Assembly (NCBI RefSeq): GCF_019468565.1
Contig: NZ_CP080521.1
Coordinates: 5,828,001 to 5,892,000, forward strand
DNA: 64,000 bases
Source of the DNA: Pseudonocardia sp. DSM 110487
GTDB taxonomy: Bacteria; Actinomycetota; Actinomycetes; Mycobacteriales; Pseudonocardiaceae
Direction: 5' to 3'
Of this stretch, positions 53,680-62,199 are shown piece after piece; the stretch's first letter is position 1; each line of letters opens with the position of its first letter. Below the pieces are notes generated by a model. It was not told the DNA's origin. It worked only from the letters and a program-made list of their open reading frames with translations, and made no database searches. The position numbers were made by a program, and so were the translations under genes.

Positions 53680-53694
53680 GGGCAGCCGCTACAA
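53680..53694. promoter_or_regulatory. CGGTAG-type dyad, site 5 (weak), upstream of the third LAL gene
   Basis: GGGCAGCCGCTACAA keeps GGGCAG and GCTAC, and resembles site 2 (GGGCAGTCACTACCG) closely, including the preceding AT. It lies in the 179-bp gap between the arabinanase 3' end and the LAL start. Confidence 0.35.
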
Positions 53695-53779
53695 GCCGTC
53701 GTGACGTCAGGACGAGCACGTCCGCGCCGGCCGGCTCGAGCTGCGCTGGTCCCGCCGGAACCGTCCGAGAGCTGGGCGG

Positions 53780-54817
53780 TCAGGCCTTGTTGGTGAGCAC
53801 CGGCCAGCCGTCGTCGTCCCACGCGATCGGCTGCAGGGCCAGCTTCGTCGCCCCGTCCGCCGACTTGTCGTAGTAGTGGTAGGCGATGATCTCCTCGGAC
53901 GCGGACTGCCCGCCCGGTCCGACGCGGTCGCCCGACGTGGTGAGCAGCGTGGTGCCGCCCCCGTCGAGGAGCTTGCGGCCGTCGCGGTCTACGTACGGGC
54001 CTGTGACCTTCTTCGACCGCCCGACCATCATCTTGTAGTCGCTGTCGGAGCCCTGGCAGCACTGACCCCACGACGTGAAGAGGTAGTAGAAGCCGTCGTT
54101 CTTCACGATGTAGGCCGCCTCGATGGCGTTGGGCGAAGCCTTGCGGTCGGCGATGTGCAGCGGCTCCTTGTCGGGGTCGGCGAGCTTCCCGGACGGCCAG
54201 TCCAGCTTCACCATCCGGATGCCGCTCCAGTAGGAACCGAACGCCATGTACGGCGTGCCCGACCCGTCCTCGATCACGCCGGGGTCGATCGCGTTGAAGT
54301 CGTCGTCCGGCTCGGAGCCGATGACCTCGCCGCGGTCCACCCACTCGTAGGCGGGGTCTGACGGGTCGAGCGTCTCGTTGGTGGCGAGCCCGATGACGGA
54401 GCGGTTCTTCCCCCAGGTGGAAGCCGAGTAGTACATGTAGTACATCCCGTTGGCCTCGTACACCTCAGGGGCCCAGATGTTCTTGACGCCCGGCACCGCA
54501 TCCTTGATCCACTGAGGGATCTCGTCCCAGACCGTGCCTTCGTAGGTCCATTTGTGCCCGTCTGCCGACGAGCGGATCTGGACGTTGCCGTCGCCCTTGC
54601 CCTCCTCGCCGGTGGCGAAGACGTACCAGTCCTGGCCGCCCCCGCCCGCGACCAGCGCCGGGTCGTGGGCGGCGAGATCACCGCTGAGCCGCCACGGCTC
54701 CTCCGCCTGCGCAGGCGCCGCGGGCGCAGCGGACGCGGCCGGTGGCGCCAGCGCACCCGTCAACCCGACCACTGCAGCGACGACGGTGAGGAGCGGCGCG
54801 AGTCGCACGGGCGTCAT
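53780..54817 (-). CDS. secreted glycoside hydrolase family 43 (arabinan-active)
   Basis: A 345-residue five-bladed propeller glycosidase. A Sec signal (LAPLLTVVAAVVGLTGALAPPAASAAPA) directs export. The three catalytic acids of the family are in SGDLAAHDPALV (base Asp), DDFNAIDPGVI (Asp) and SPNAIEAAYIVKND (acid Glu). KNIWAPEVYEANGMYYMYYSAS and GSYWSGIRMVKLD are typical of endo- and exo-arabinanases and beta-xylosidases of GH43. It probably trims plant arabinan. The region before the gene contains two short perfect palindromes (54939-54952 and 54965-54979). It is monocistronic. Confidence 0.9.
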   Translation of the reverse strand: MTPVRLAPLLTVVAAVVGLTGALAPPAASAAPAAPAQAEEPWRLSGDLAAHDPALVAGGGGQDWYVFATGEEGKGDGNVQIRSSADGHKWTYEGTVWDEIPQWIKDAVPGVKNIWAPEVYEANGMYYMYYSASTWGKNRSVIGLATNETLDPSDPAYEWVDRGEVIGSEPDDDFNAIDPGVIEDGSGTPYMAFGSYWSGIRMVKLDWPSGKLADPDKEPLHIADRKASPNAIEAAYIVKNDGFYYLFTSWGQCCQGSDSDYKMMVGRSKKVTGPYVDRDGRKLLDGGGTTLLTTSGDRVGPGGQSASEEIIAYHYYDKSADGATKLALQPIAWDDDGWPVLTNKA

Positions 54818-54938
54818 CCGTTCTGCGAGGGGGACGAGGCGTCCGCGGCGACCGAGGGAGCAAGATCGCCGAGGCGACGGTCAGCGTAGGCGGGGCGAGG
54901 CGCGCGGCGACGGAGCGACAACGCCATGTCACCCGAGA

Positions 54939-54952
54939 GTGACGCGCGTCAC
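54939..54952. promoter_or_regulatory. perfect 14-bp palindrome upstream of the arabinanase gene
   Basis: GTGACGCGCGTCAC reads the same on both strands. It is about 120-135 bases before the arabinanase start, and TGACGCG recurs next to it (CCCTGACGCG). A regulator operator is likely. Confidence 0.45.
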
Positions 54953-54964
54953 CCTGACGCGCCG

Positions 54965-54979
54965 ATCCACCGGGTGGAT
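54965..54979. promoter_or_regulatory. 15-bp palindrome upstream of the arabinanase gene
   Basis: ATCCACC-G-GGTGGAT, followed at 54985 by a further GTGGAT half-site. It may be bound by the same or another sugar-responsive regulator as the adjacent GTGACGC palindrome. Confidence 0.4.
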
Positions 54980-55010
54980 TCCGCGTGGATCTAGCGGTCT
55001 CTACGAGGTT

Positions 55011-55179
55011 CTAGTGCCCCGGCAAGGAAGGTTGGTGCGTAAATCGGCGGATCCAGGTTTCCGCTGGGTGTGCCGGCGAGCCGGCCTCGTACCGGGCGTA
55101 CTCGGCCGGTTCGCCGGTGCGCCCAGCGGGAAGCTGGGCCGTCGAGTTACGTGGCGAACCTTCCTTGCCGGGGCACTAG
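55011..55179. mobile_element. 169-bp palindromic MITE-like element, copy B
   Basis: Same length as copy A at 4433-4601, inverted relative to it, and differing at about three positions. It has the same CTAG ends and 23-base perfect terminal repeats. Its right-hand CTAG supplies the TAG stop of the next minus-strand gene, so insertion or excision would alter that protein's end. No transposase. Confidence 0.85.
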
Positions 55180-56006
55180 TGCAGACGGAATGCCTTCGTC
55201 GTGAGCTCGCGGCCCTCGCGGGCGAGCTCGAAGAACCCGTAGGTGCCGTGATCCTTCAGCTCCCGGGCGGCGCGGGCGAGCGCCCCGAACGCCACCGCGC
55301 TGAACGTGCCCCCCACCGAGATGCGGGCGACCCCGGCCTCCGCCAGCTCCTCGATCGGGGCCATACCGGGCATGATCAGCACGTTCACCGGCCGGTCGAC
55401 CGAGGACACCACGCTGCGGATGTCGGCGAGCTCCACCAGGCCAGGCGCGTACAGCACCTCGGCGCCCGCCTCCTGGTAGGCCTGCAGGCGTTCGATCGTG
55501 TCGCCGAGGTCCGGGTTGCCGCGGATGAAGTTCTCGGCACGGGCGGTGAGCACCAGCCCGCGGCCCTCCAGGGCGGCGTCGGCCGCGGCGGCGATCCGGT
55601 CGGCGGCGAGGCCGATGTCGTGGATCTCGGGGTCGGCGCCCGCGCTGTAGTCCTCGATCGAGCAGCCGGCAAGGCCTGCCTCGACGGCCTCCGCGACGGT
55701 GGTGGCCACCTCGGCCGGGTCGTCGCCCCACCCGTCCTCGAGGTCGGCGTTCACCGGGATGTCGACGCACACCGCCACCGCGGCGGCGTGCTCGAGCGTG
55801 TCCACCGCGCCGACCGCACCGTCGACGAGGCCGGCGGTGGCCGCGAACCCGCTACTGGTGGTGGCCAACGCCGCGAACCCGAGCGTGGCGAGCGCCTTCG
55901 CCGATCCCTCGTCCCACGGGTTGGGCATCAGCAACGGCTCGCCGGGGACGTGCAGGGCCCGGAACCGGGCGGTCATGTCGGTACCCGTGAAGTCGCTGCT
56001 CGTCAT
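55176..56006 (-). CDS. isocitrate lyase/PEP mutase-family protein
   Basis: A 276-residue TIM-barrel enzyme of the phosphoenolpyruvate mutase/isocitrate lyase superfamily: MPNPWDEGSAKALATLGFAALATTSSGFAAT, ICVDIPVNADLEDGWGDDPAEV-type Mg2+ site (here VDIPVNADLEDGWGDD), AGCSIEDYS, LTARAENF and VNVLIMPGMAPIEELAEAGVARISVGG. Members break or form C-C bonds of 2-oxo or hydroxy acids; oxaloacetate and 2-methylisocitrate are typical ligands. ATG 56006 is preferred; Met 55976 is a second choice. The stop codon TAG is contributed by the end of palindromic element copy B, so the natural C-terminus may have been truncated by insertion. Confidence 0.85.
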   Translation of the reverse strand: MTSSDFTGTDMTARFRALHVPGEPLLMPNPWDEGSAKALATLGFAALATTSSGFAATAGLVDGAVGAVDTLEHAAAVAVCVDIPVNADLEDGWGDDPAEVATTVAEAVEAGLAGCSIEDYSAGADPEIHDIGLAADRIAAAADAALEGRGLVLTARAENFIRGNPDLGDTIERLQAYQEAGAEVLYAPGLVELADIRSVVSSVDRPVNVLIMPGMAPIEELAEAGVARISVGGTFSAVAFGALARAARELKDHGTYGFFELAREGRELTTKAFRLH

Positions 56007-56058
56007 CCTCGCCACGATGGAAGACCGTACCGAGCCGCGCCAGCGTGATCCGGAGCGA

Positions 56059-56631
56059 TCAGGCCTCGCGGCGCCGCCCCGTGTGGATCCCGGCGTCAAG
56101 GGCCCGCACGAGGTCCTCCCGGGCCCGCGCCACCCGCGACCGAATGGTGCCGATCGGGCAGCCGCACACCCGCGCCGCCTCGGCGTAGCTCAGGTCGAGT
56201 ACCTGCGTGAGCACGAACGCCTCGTGCCGGTCCGGATCGAGCCCGGCGACCAGCTGCGCGAGCAGCACCGCCTCGTCGCCCGCGCGGCGCACCGCCCCCG
56301 TGCGCACGGCGACGGCGTCCCAGTCGCCGACGGCGGTGGTGCGAGGCCGCCGGCCCGCGGCCCGCACCGCGTCGGCCGCGACCCGCCGGGCGATCGACAG
56401 CAGCCAGGTGCGCGCGGAGGCCGTGGCCTCGAACCGCGGCAGTGCCCCGACGGCGCGCAGGTACGTCTCCTGCACGAGGTCCTCGGCCTGGCCGGGGTCG
56501 GCGAGGTGCGAGACGAACCGAAGCACGTCGCGCTGGGTGCCCCGGACGAACGCCGAAAGGGCCTCCCGGTCTCCGCGGCCGGCCGCGAGTGCCCACGCGG
56601 TGATCCGCCCGTCGTCCGGTCGTTCGGTCAC
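56059..56631 (-). CDS. ECF-type RNA polymerase sigma factor
   Basis: A 190-residue sigma-70 family protein with only regions 2 and 4. Region 2 is RDVLRFVSHLADPGQAEDLVQETYLRAVGALPRFEATASARTWLLSIARRVAADAVR and region 4 is HEAFVLTQVLDLSYAEAARVCGCPIGTIRSRVARAREDLVRAL. GTG 56631 is the start. It is divergent, 66 bases apart, from a gene for a zinc-finger membrane protein that is probably its anti-sigma factor. Target promoters cannot be read from this window. Confidence 0.92.
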   Translation of the reverse strand: MTERPDDGRITAWALAAGRGDREALSAFVRGTQRDVLRFVSHLADPGQAEDLVQETYLRAVGALPRFEATASARTWLLSIARRVAADAVRAAGRRPRTTAVGDWDAVAVRTGAVRRAGDEAVLLAQLVAGLDPDRHEAFVLTQVLDLSYAEAARVCGCPIGTIRSRVARAREDLVRALDAGIHTGRRREA

Positions 56632-56697
56632 GGCATTCAGCCTAGTGTCCCGGCCGGCCGGGGAACCGCGCGGGCGGGCACAAGCGACCATAGGCAC

Positions 56698-57444
56698 ATG
56701 CGGTGTGAGGACTACCGGGACGCGATCTCGGCGCGGATGGACGGCGAGGACACGGGCGTGGAGCCCGGCGTGGTGGAGCACCACCTCGAAGGTTGCGCGG
56801 CCTGCCGCGCCTTCTCCGAACGGGCCGCGCACGTCACGCGGCTGACCCGGATCCGCCCCGCGGAGGATCTCCCGGACGTCCTGCCCGGGCTCCTCGCCGC
56901 GCTCGACGCGGGCGAATCCCGCCCTGCGCCCCGACGGACGCGGCGCTCGATCGCCCGCGACGCCGTCCGTGCCGCACTCGCGGCGATCGCGGTCGGGCAG
57001 CTGGCGCTCGCGGTCAGCGGGGTCATCGCCGCGACCGGGGCAGGCCCCGACCAGTTCGCCGGGGCGAGCATGGCGCACTTCTCGCACGAGAGCGCGGCCT
57101 GGAACCTCGCACTCGGCGTCGCGTTCGGATGGGCCGCGACCGGGGCGCGCCGCGCGGGCGGGCTGGTGCCGGTGATCGGCGCGTTCGTCGCGCTGCTGGT
57201 GACCCTCAGCACCCTGGACGTGCTCGCCGGGCACGTCACGGCCGGCAGGCTCCTCGGACACCTGCCGGTGATCGCGGGCCTCGCGCTCCTGCTGCTGCAC
57301 GCCCGCCTCGGCCGCGGCGGCGGGACCACTGCCGCCGTCCGCGACGACGGGTCGGGCGGCACCGGCCGCCGCGACGTCCGGTTCGGCCGGCCCCGGTTCG
57401 GCGACGGGGGCTTTCAGCCCTCTGCGCACCACCGGGCGGCATGA
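56698..57444 (+). CDS. zinc-finger membrane anti-sigma factor
   Basis: A 248-residue protein. The N-terminus is a zf-HC2-type zinc finger (CEDYRDAISARMDGED...VVEHHLEGCAACRAF, an HxxxCxxC motif at about residues 28-36) as in anti-sigma factors that release an ECF sigma upon oxidation or metal stress. A charged spacer is followed by about four membrane helices (DAVRAALAAIAVGQLALAVSGVIAATG, LALGVAFGWAATGA, LVPVIGAFVALLVTLSTLDVLAGH, HLPVIAGLALLLLHARL), the layout of DUF2275-type proteins. The C-terminal tail is disordered. It is divergent from the sigma gene, less common than the usual co-directional order, and convergent with the LysR gene. Confidence 0.87.
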   Translation: MRCEDYRDAISARMDGEDTGVEPGVVEHHLEGCAACRAFSERAAHVTRLTRIRPAEDLPDVLPGLLAALDAGESRPAPRRTRRSIARDAVRAALAAIAVGQLALAVSGVIAATGAGPDQFAGASMAHFSHESAAWNLALGVAFGWAATGARRAGGLVPVIGAFVALLVTLSTLDVLAGHVTAGRLLGHLPVIAGLALLLLHARLGRGGGTTAAVRDDGSGGTGRRDVRFGRPRFGDGGFQPSAHHRAA

Positions 57445-57452
57445 GGCGCCGG

Positions 57453-58304
57453 TCAGGGAACTGCGAGCTCCTCGACGAACGCCCGTGCCGCGGGGCCGGC
57501 ATCGGGTCCCAGCGCCAGCGCCAGCCTCCGCGGCAGGTGCGGCTCGAGCGGCCGAGTGACGATGCCCGGCGGCCTGCCTGGCAGGTTGAGCGTCGGCATG
57601 ACGCTCACGCCCAGGTCCGCCGCGACCATCTCGACGATGGCCTGCGGATCGCGCGCCTCCAGCGTGATGTCGAGCGTGACGCCGGCACGGCGGGCGGCGC
57701 CCACGATCAACGGGCCGCATCCGCCTGTGGGGAACACGAAGGGCTCGCCCGCGAGCTGCACGAACGTCACCGCGGTGTGCTCGGCCAGCCGGTGCCGTGA
57801 CGGGAGCACCGCGACCATCTCGTCGCCGCCGAGCTCGACGCAGTCGAAGCCGGGCGCCGGCAGCGTGACGACGCCGACGTCGGCCCCTCCCTGCCCGATC
57901 CAGTCCCTGACCTCCTGGTCGGTGCCCTCGAAGAGCCGGATGCTCACGTCGGGGTGGCGGTGGGTGAACGCGCGCATGGGGGCCGCCAGCAGCGTGCCGG
58001 TCGCGCTGGGGAGGCTCGCCAGGCGAAGCGTCCCGCTCAGCCGGCCGCTGGCCGCGCTCACGTCCTGCGTGAGCCGGTCGAGGCAGCGCAGGGCCTCCCT
58101 GGCGTGCCGGATCGCCGCCGCGCCCGCCTCGGTCGGCGTCACGCCGTCGCGCCTGCGGACGAAGAGCGCGGTGCGCAGCTCGCGTTCGAGCGCGCTGATG
58201 GCGCGGCTGACGGCCGGCTGGGCGCTCTGGAGGCGCTCGGCCGCCGAGGTGAACCCGCCGTGCTCGGCCACCGCGAGGAGGATGCGCAGCTGCGACAGGG
58301 TCAC
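57453..58304 (-). CDS. LysR-family transcriptional regulator
   Basis: A 283-residue LysR-type regulator. The winged HTH is TLSQLRILLAVAEHGGFTSAAERLQSAQPAVSRAISALERELRTALFVRR; the substrate-binding region is TGTLLAAPMRAFTHRHPDVSIRLFEGTDQEVRDWIGQGGADVGVVTLPAPG. GTG 58304 gives the family-length protein; frames reaching 58700 overlap the divergent hydrolase and are not real. It is divergent from an alpha/beta hydrolase across 78 bases, the classic layout of a LysR activator with its target. Confidence 0.92.
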   Translation of the reverse strand: MTLSQLRILLAVAEHGGFTSAAERLQSAQPAVSRAISALERELRTALFVRRRDGVTPTEAGAAAIRHAREALRCLDRLTQDVSAASGRLSGTLRLASLPSATGTLLAAPMRAFTHRHPDVSIRLFEGTDQEVRDWIGQGGADVGVVTLPAPGFDCVELGGDEMVAVLPSRHRLAEHTAVTFVQLAGEPFVFPTGGCGPLIVGAARRAGVTLDITLEARDPQAIVEMVAADLGVSVMPTLNLPGRPPGIVTRPLEPHLPRRLALALGPDAGPAARAFVEELAVP

Positions 58305-58382
58305 TGGGATGGCCGAAGCGACATGCGTGGCATGGCAGAAATGATATTTGAGATCGGCTCCGCATGACCAGATAGTGATGTC

Positions 58383-59222
58383 GTGACATCCCGTACATCG
58401 AAGATCACGACCAGCCGCCGCGAGATCGACCTCGACGGTCACGCCGCCAGCTACCTCACCGCGGGCGACGGCCCCGTCGTCGTGCTCCTGCACGGCACCT
58501 ACTGGAGCCGGGTGTGGGCCCCGGTGATCGAGCGGCTCGCCGCGGCCGGCCTGCAATCCGTGGCCGTGGACATGCCGGGGTGCGGGCGCTCCGGTGGCGA
58601 ACTGACCCTGGAGACGGCCACGGTCCCGGCACTCGCCGACTGGGTGACGCGGTTCGTCGAGACGCTGAACCCCACGGCGCTGGCCGGGGTGGCCGGGCAC
58701 GACATCGGCGGCGCCGTCGCGCAGCGCCTGCTCGTCACGGACGGACTCGACATCGAGCGGCTCGCGCTGGTCAACTCGGTCGCCTACGACTCGTGGCCGG
58801 TGCCGGGGGTCGCCCGCTACCGCGATCCCGAGATCGTGGCCGGCACGACGGTCGAGGAGATCCTCGCCGCCCGCCGCACGGCGATCACGACCGCGCTGGC
58901 CCGCCCGGCGGGCGAGGACGAGCTGCGCGAGTACCTCTCACCATGGACGGACGCGCGTGTCGCGCGCTCGTGGATGTCCCTCGCTGGTGCTGCCGACAGC
59001 CGCTACACCCTCGAGCTCGTCGACGCCCTGCGCGCCGACACCCACCCGAAGCTGCTGGTCTGGGGAGAGGACGACGGGTTCCAGCAGATCCACCACGCCG
59101 AGCGGTTCGCCGGCGAGATCCCGGGGTCGACGCTGGTGCGGGTGCCGGGAGCCGGGCACATCCCCATGGAGAACGACCCGGACCGGGTGGCCGGCGCTCT
59201 CGGCGCGTTCTTCGTCGCATAG
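58383..59222 (+). CDS. alpha/beta hydrolase with Asp nucleophile (epoxide hydrolase/dehalogenase-like)
   Basis: A 279-residue alpha/beta hydrolase. The nucleophile elbow is GHDIGGA with Asp instead of Ser, as in epoxide hydrolases and haloalkane dehalogenases. The HG oxyanion motif is VVVLLHGTYWSRVW, GDDGF carries the acid and GAGHIPMEND the catalytic His. The cap region (ILAARRTAITTALARPAGEDELREYLSPW) is helical. GTG 58383. It is probably controlled by the divergent LysR gene. The natural substrate is unknown. Confidence 0.85.
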   Translation: MTSRTSKITTSRREIDLDGHAASYLTAGDGPVVVLLHGTYWSRVWAPVIERLAAAGLQSVAVDMPGCGRSGGELTLETATVPALADWVTRFVETLNPTALAGVAGHDIGGAVAQRLLVTDGLDIERLALVNSVAYDSWPVPGVARYRDPEIVAGTTVEEILAARRTAITTALARPAGEDELREYLSPWTDARVARSWMSLAGAADSRYTLELVDALRADTHPKLLVWGEDDGFQQIHHAERFAGEIPGSTLVRVPGAGHIPMENDPDRVAGALGAFFVA

Positions 59223-59295
59223 CGGACCGGTCATACAGGGCGGATGCGGGGCAGCTCGTCGACCACACGGAGCACGGCCTCCGCGCTCCGCCGTC

Positions 59296-62199
59296 TCACG
59301 ACCCGAGCCTGGCCGTCACCTCCGTGAGGCGGTCGGTGTAGCGCCGCCACCCGAACCCGGCGGCCGCGTGCTGGGCGGCCGTCCGCTCGACCAGCTCGCG
59401 CGCTCCCGGGTCCCCGACGGCGCAGGCGAGCGCACACGACACGGCGCGGGCGGCCAGCCAGGCCAGCTCGCCCTCCGCCGACTCCGACAGGACGACGTCC
59501 AGCAGGGCGGCGGCCTCGGCCGGCTCCCCCTTCTCGACCAGCACGTCGGCGAGATCGGTGTTCGCCATGGTCGGCAGGCCCTCCGCGTACGCCACGGCGC
59601 CGCGGCAGTGCTTCTCGGCGTCGGCGAGCCGCCCCTCCCGGCGCGCCGCGATGCCCCGGACCACTTCGTTCATCGTGGAGACCTGGGTGTCCTCGAGGCG
59701 GAGGGCGAACACGTCGGACTCGTCGGCCAGCCGTACGGCCTCGTCGAGGCGGCCGGCGTCGAGCTCCGCGTTGGCCAGGTTGGCGAGCCCGCGTGACAGC
59801 CCGTGCTCGTTGCCACGCTCGCGGTCGTGCTCCACGCCGGCCCGGTAGCACTCCAGTGCGGCGTCGGTGTCGCCCCCGAACAGGTACGCGCTGCCCAGCG
59901 CATCGGTGAACACCCACTCGCGCTGGTCGCCGTTCGCCCGCGCCAGCTCCCGGCCGGCGCGCAGGGTCGCGATCGCCTCGGCCGGCCTGCAGAGCTGGAT
60001 CGCCAGGATGCCCCGGTGGTAGTGCACGCTCAGCGCGAGCTCGTCGTCACCGCATTCAGCGGCCAGCCCCGATGCCGAGGCCAGCAGGTCGGCCGCCTCG
60101 GAGTTGAGGCCGGCCATCACCGAATGGAACGCGTGGTTGCTCATCGCCAGCCCACGCTCGGCCGCGCCGGCGCCAGGGGCGTCGGCGAGCGCGGCGAAAT
60201 GGCGCCGGGCCGTCAGGGACCGGCTGCGCACGATCCACGGCGACTGCATCTCGTTCGCCAGCCGGAGCGCGTCGGCCGCCCGCGGCGTGCCGGGAGCGGT
60301 CTCGAGAGCATCGGCGATGTTGGGCCACTCGGCGTAGACGGCGGAGACTGTGCCGACGCCGGCGAAATCGTCGACCTGCTGCAGCCGTGTGACGAGGTCG
60401 GTGCACCACGACAGGTGCCGGGCCCGCGTCGCCTCGGTCTCGCCCGCCGCGGCGAGCCGGCCCAGCGCGTAGTCGCGCACGGTCTCCAACAGGACGAACC
60501 GCTGTCCATCCGCACCGGCGGCACGGATCGCGGCGCCGACAAGGCTGCGGTCCACCAGGTCGGTGAGCGCGGGCGCGATGTCACCGACGAGAACGTCCCC
60601 GTCGGGCGCGACCCGTTCTGCCGCGTCCAGGTCGCACCCGCCCGCGAACACCGCGAGCCTGCGCAGCACCGTGCGCTCGCGCTCGCCGAGCAGCTCGTGG
60701 CTCCAGTCGAGGGCGGCGCGCAGGCTGGTGTGCCTGCCTCCGATGTCGCGCCTGCCGCCCACCAGCAGCCGGACCCGGTCGGTGATGCGCGTCGCGATCT
60801 GCGGGACGGTCAACGCCCTGGTGAGGCCGGCCGCCAGCTCGACGCCGAGGGGCAGGTGGTCGACGGCGGAGCAGATCGTCGCGACGTCGGTGGCGTCCGG
60901 ATGGGCGTCGGGCGCGGCGCGCTCGGCGAAGATGGCTGCGGCCGCGGCCGGCGCAAGCGGACCCACCTGCACCTGGGTCTCCCCTGCCAGCAGCAGCGGC
61001 CGCTGCGACGTCACCAGCACGGTGAGCCCCGGCGCCACGAGCCGTAGCGTCCTGACCGCGGCGCTGACCTCGTCGACGACGTGCTCGGCGTTGTCGAGCA
61101 GCAGCACCGATCCGTCGAGCGCCGCCGCGACCGACGGCAGCGGGTCGCCCGCACCGACCTCGACGCCGGCGGCGTCGGCGATGGCGGGCACCACGTCGTC
61201 GAGCCGGAGCGGCGCGAGCTCGACGAGCCGCGCGGCGCGGCCCTCGACCGCCCGCGCCGCCTCGATCGCCAGCCGCGACTTCCCGCTCCCCGGCCCGCCG
61301 ACGAGCGTGATGATGCCGGGGACGGCGAGCGTCTCGAGCAACGCGGCGAGGTCGGCGTCGCGCCCGACGAAGCTCGTACCCGGAACGGGCAGGGACCGGC
61401 CGGACGGGGACGCCCCGGCCGATGCCGGAGCCGGCACCTCAGGGGCGAGCAACGCGGGGTCCTGGCGCAGGATCCGCAGCTCCAGATCGGCGGTGGCGGG
61501 TGCCGGGTCGACGCCGAGCTCGCCTGCGAGGGACCGGCGCAGCCGGGCGAGCCGGTCGAGCGCGTCGGCCTGCCGGCCCGCGCGGTAGAGCGCATGGGCG
61601 AGCAGGCAGGCGATCGGCTCGTGCAGCGGGTGGGCTCCGGCAAGGCCGGTCAGCTCCGCGACGCTCTCCCCGCCCGCGCCCAGCTCCAGCCCGGCTCGCA
61701 GGCGCTGGACCGTCAGCTCCAGCCACCACGCGTCCAGCCGCTCCCCCTCGGCCAGCGCGTACGGCACGGCGCGCAGGTCGGCGAGCGCGGCGCCGCGCCA
61801 GCGCGCCAGTGCCTCTGCGGCGGCGGCGCGGACTCCGGCGTGGTCGTCCGACCTGGCGGCGGCGTGCATCCGCGCGGCGGCGTCCTCGGCCGCGAGGAGG
61901 TCCGTCGGCCCGCCCGCGACCCGGTACCCGGCGGGAGTGCGGCCCAGCACGGCGGCGTGCTCGCCCAGCGCGCCACGCAGCCGTGACGCGACGACCCGCA
62001 GCCGTTGCGGGGCCCGGTTCAGCTCGACGTCGCCCCACAGGTCGGCGGCGAGCCGCTCGTCGGGGACCGGCGTCCCGCGGGCCAGCACCAGCCGCACCAG
62101 CAGCGCCCGTTCCAGCGGCCGGTCGACGGGCACGGCGGGACCGCCGCTCGTGATCATGGTCGGGCCGAGCACCCGTACGTCGAGCGGATGGGCCGTCAC
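59296..62199 (-). CDS. AfsR/BTAD-type regulator
   Basis: A 967-residue SARP-like regulator: N-terminal winged-helix (LDVRVLGPTMITSGGPAVPVDRPLERALLVRLVLARGTPVPDERLAADLW), BTAD helical repeats to about 270, an NB-ARC ATPase with Walker A VGGPGSGKSRLAIEAAR and SVLLLDNAEHVVDEV, and a TPR-like C-terminus. GTG 62199 overlaps the stop of the preceding paralogous gene by GTGA, so the two are co-transcribed. It shares long sequence runs with the next gene (for example DRVRLLVGGRRDIGGRHTSLRAALDWSHELLGE), showing a tandem duplication. Confidence 0.92.
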   Translation of the reverse strand: MTAHPLDVRVLGPTMITSGGPAVPVDRPLERALLVRLVLARGTPVPDERLAADLWGDVELNRAPQRLRVVASRLRGALGEHAAVLGRTPAGYRVAGGPTDLLAAEDAAARMHAAARSDDHAGVRAAAAEALARWRGAALADLRAVPYALAEGERLDAWWLELTVQRLRAGLELGAGGESVAELTGLAGAHPLHEPIACLLAHALYRAGRQADALDRLARLRRSLAGELGVDPAPATADLELRILRQDPALLAPEVPAPASAGASPSGRSLPVPGTSFVGRDADLAALLETLAVPGIITLVGGPGSGKSRLAIEAARAVEGRAARLVELAPLRLDDVVPAIADAAGVEVGAGDPLPSVAAALDGSVLLLDNAEHVVDEVSAAVRTLRLVAPGLTVLVTSQRPLLLAGETQVQVGPLAPAAAAAIFAERAAPDAHPDATDVATICSAVDHLPLGVELAAGLTRALTVPQIATRITDRVRLLVGGRRDIGGRHTSLRAALDWSHELLGERERTVLRRLAVFAGGCDLDAAERVAPDGDVLVGDIAPALTDLVDRSLVGAAIRAAGADGQRFVLLETVRDYALGRLAAAGETEATRARHLSWCTDLVTRLQQVDDFAGVGTVSAVYAEWPNIADALETAPGTPRAADALRLANEMQSPWIVRSRSLTARRHFAALADAPGAGAAERGLAMSNHAFHSVMAGLNSEAADLLASASGLAAECGDDELALSVHYHRGILAIQLCRPAEAIATLRAGRELARANGDQREWVFTDALGSAYLFGGDTDAALECYRAGVEHDRERGNEHGLSRGLANLANAELDAGRLDEAVRLADESDVFALRLEDTQVSTMNEVVRGIAARREGRLADAEKHCRGAVAYAEGLPTMANTDLADVLVEKGEPAEAAALLDVVLSESAEGELAWLAARAVSCALACAVGDPGARELVERTAAQHAAAGFGWRRYTDRLTEVTARLGS

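Larger units (their letters stand above)
54818..55175. other. intergenic region of 358 bp holding palindromes and MITE copy B
   Basis: No gene was found. From left to right it contains an Ala/Arg-coding-looking GC-rich stretch that has no start site, the palindrome GTGACGCGCGTCAC, the palindrome at 54965, and the 169-bp element (55011-55179) whose last bases form the stop codon of the PEP mutase-like gene. Confidence 0.7.

Noticed and set aside
54552..56048. Long plus-strand frame through copy B of the palindromic element
   Set aside because: It is antisense to two recognised genes (arabinanase and PEP mutase-like) and has no start signal.
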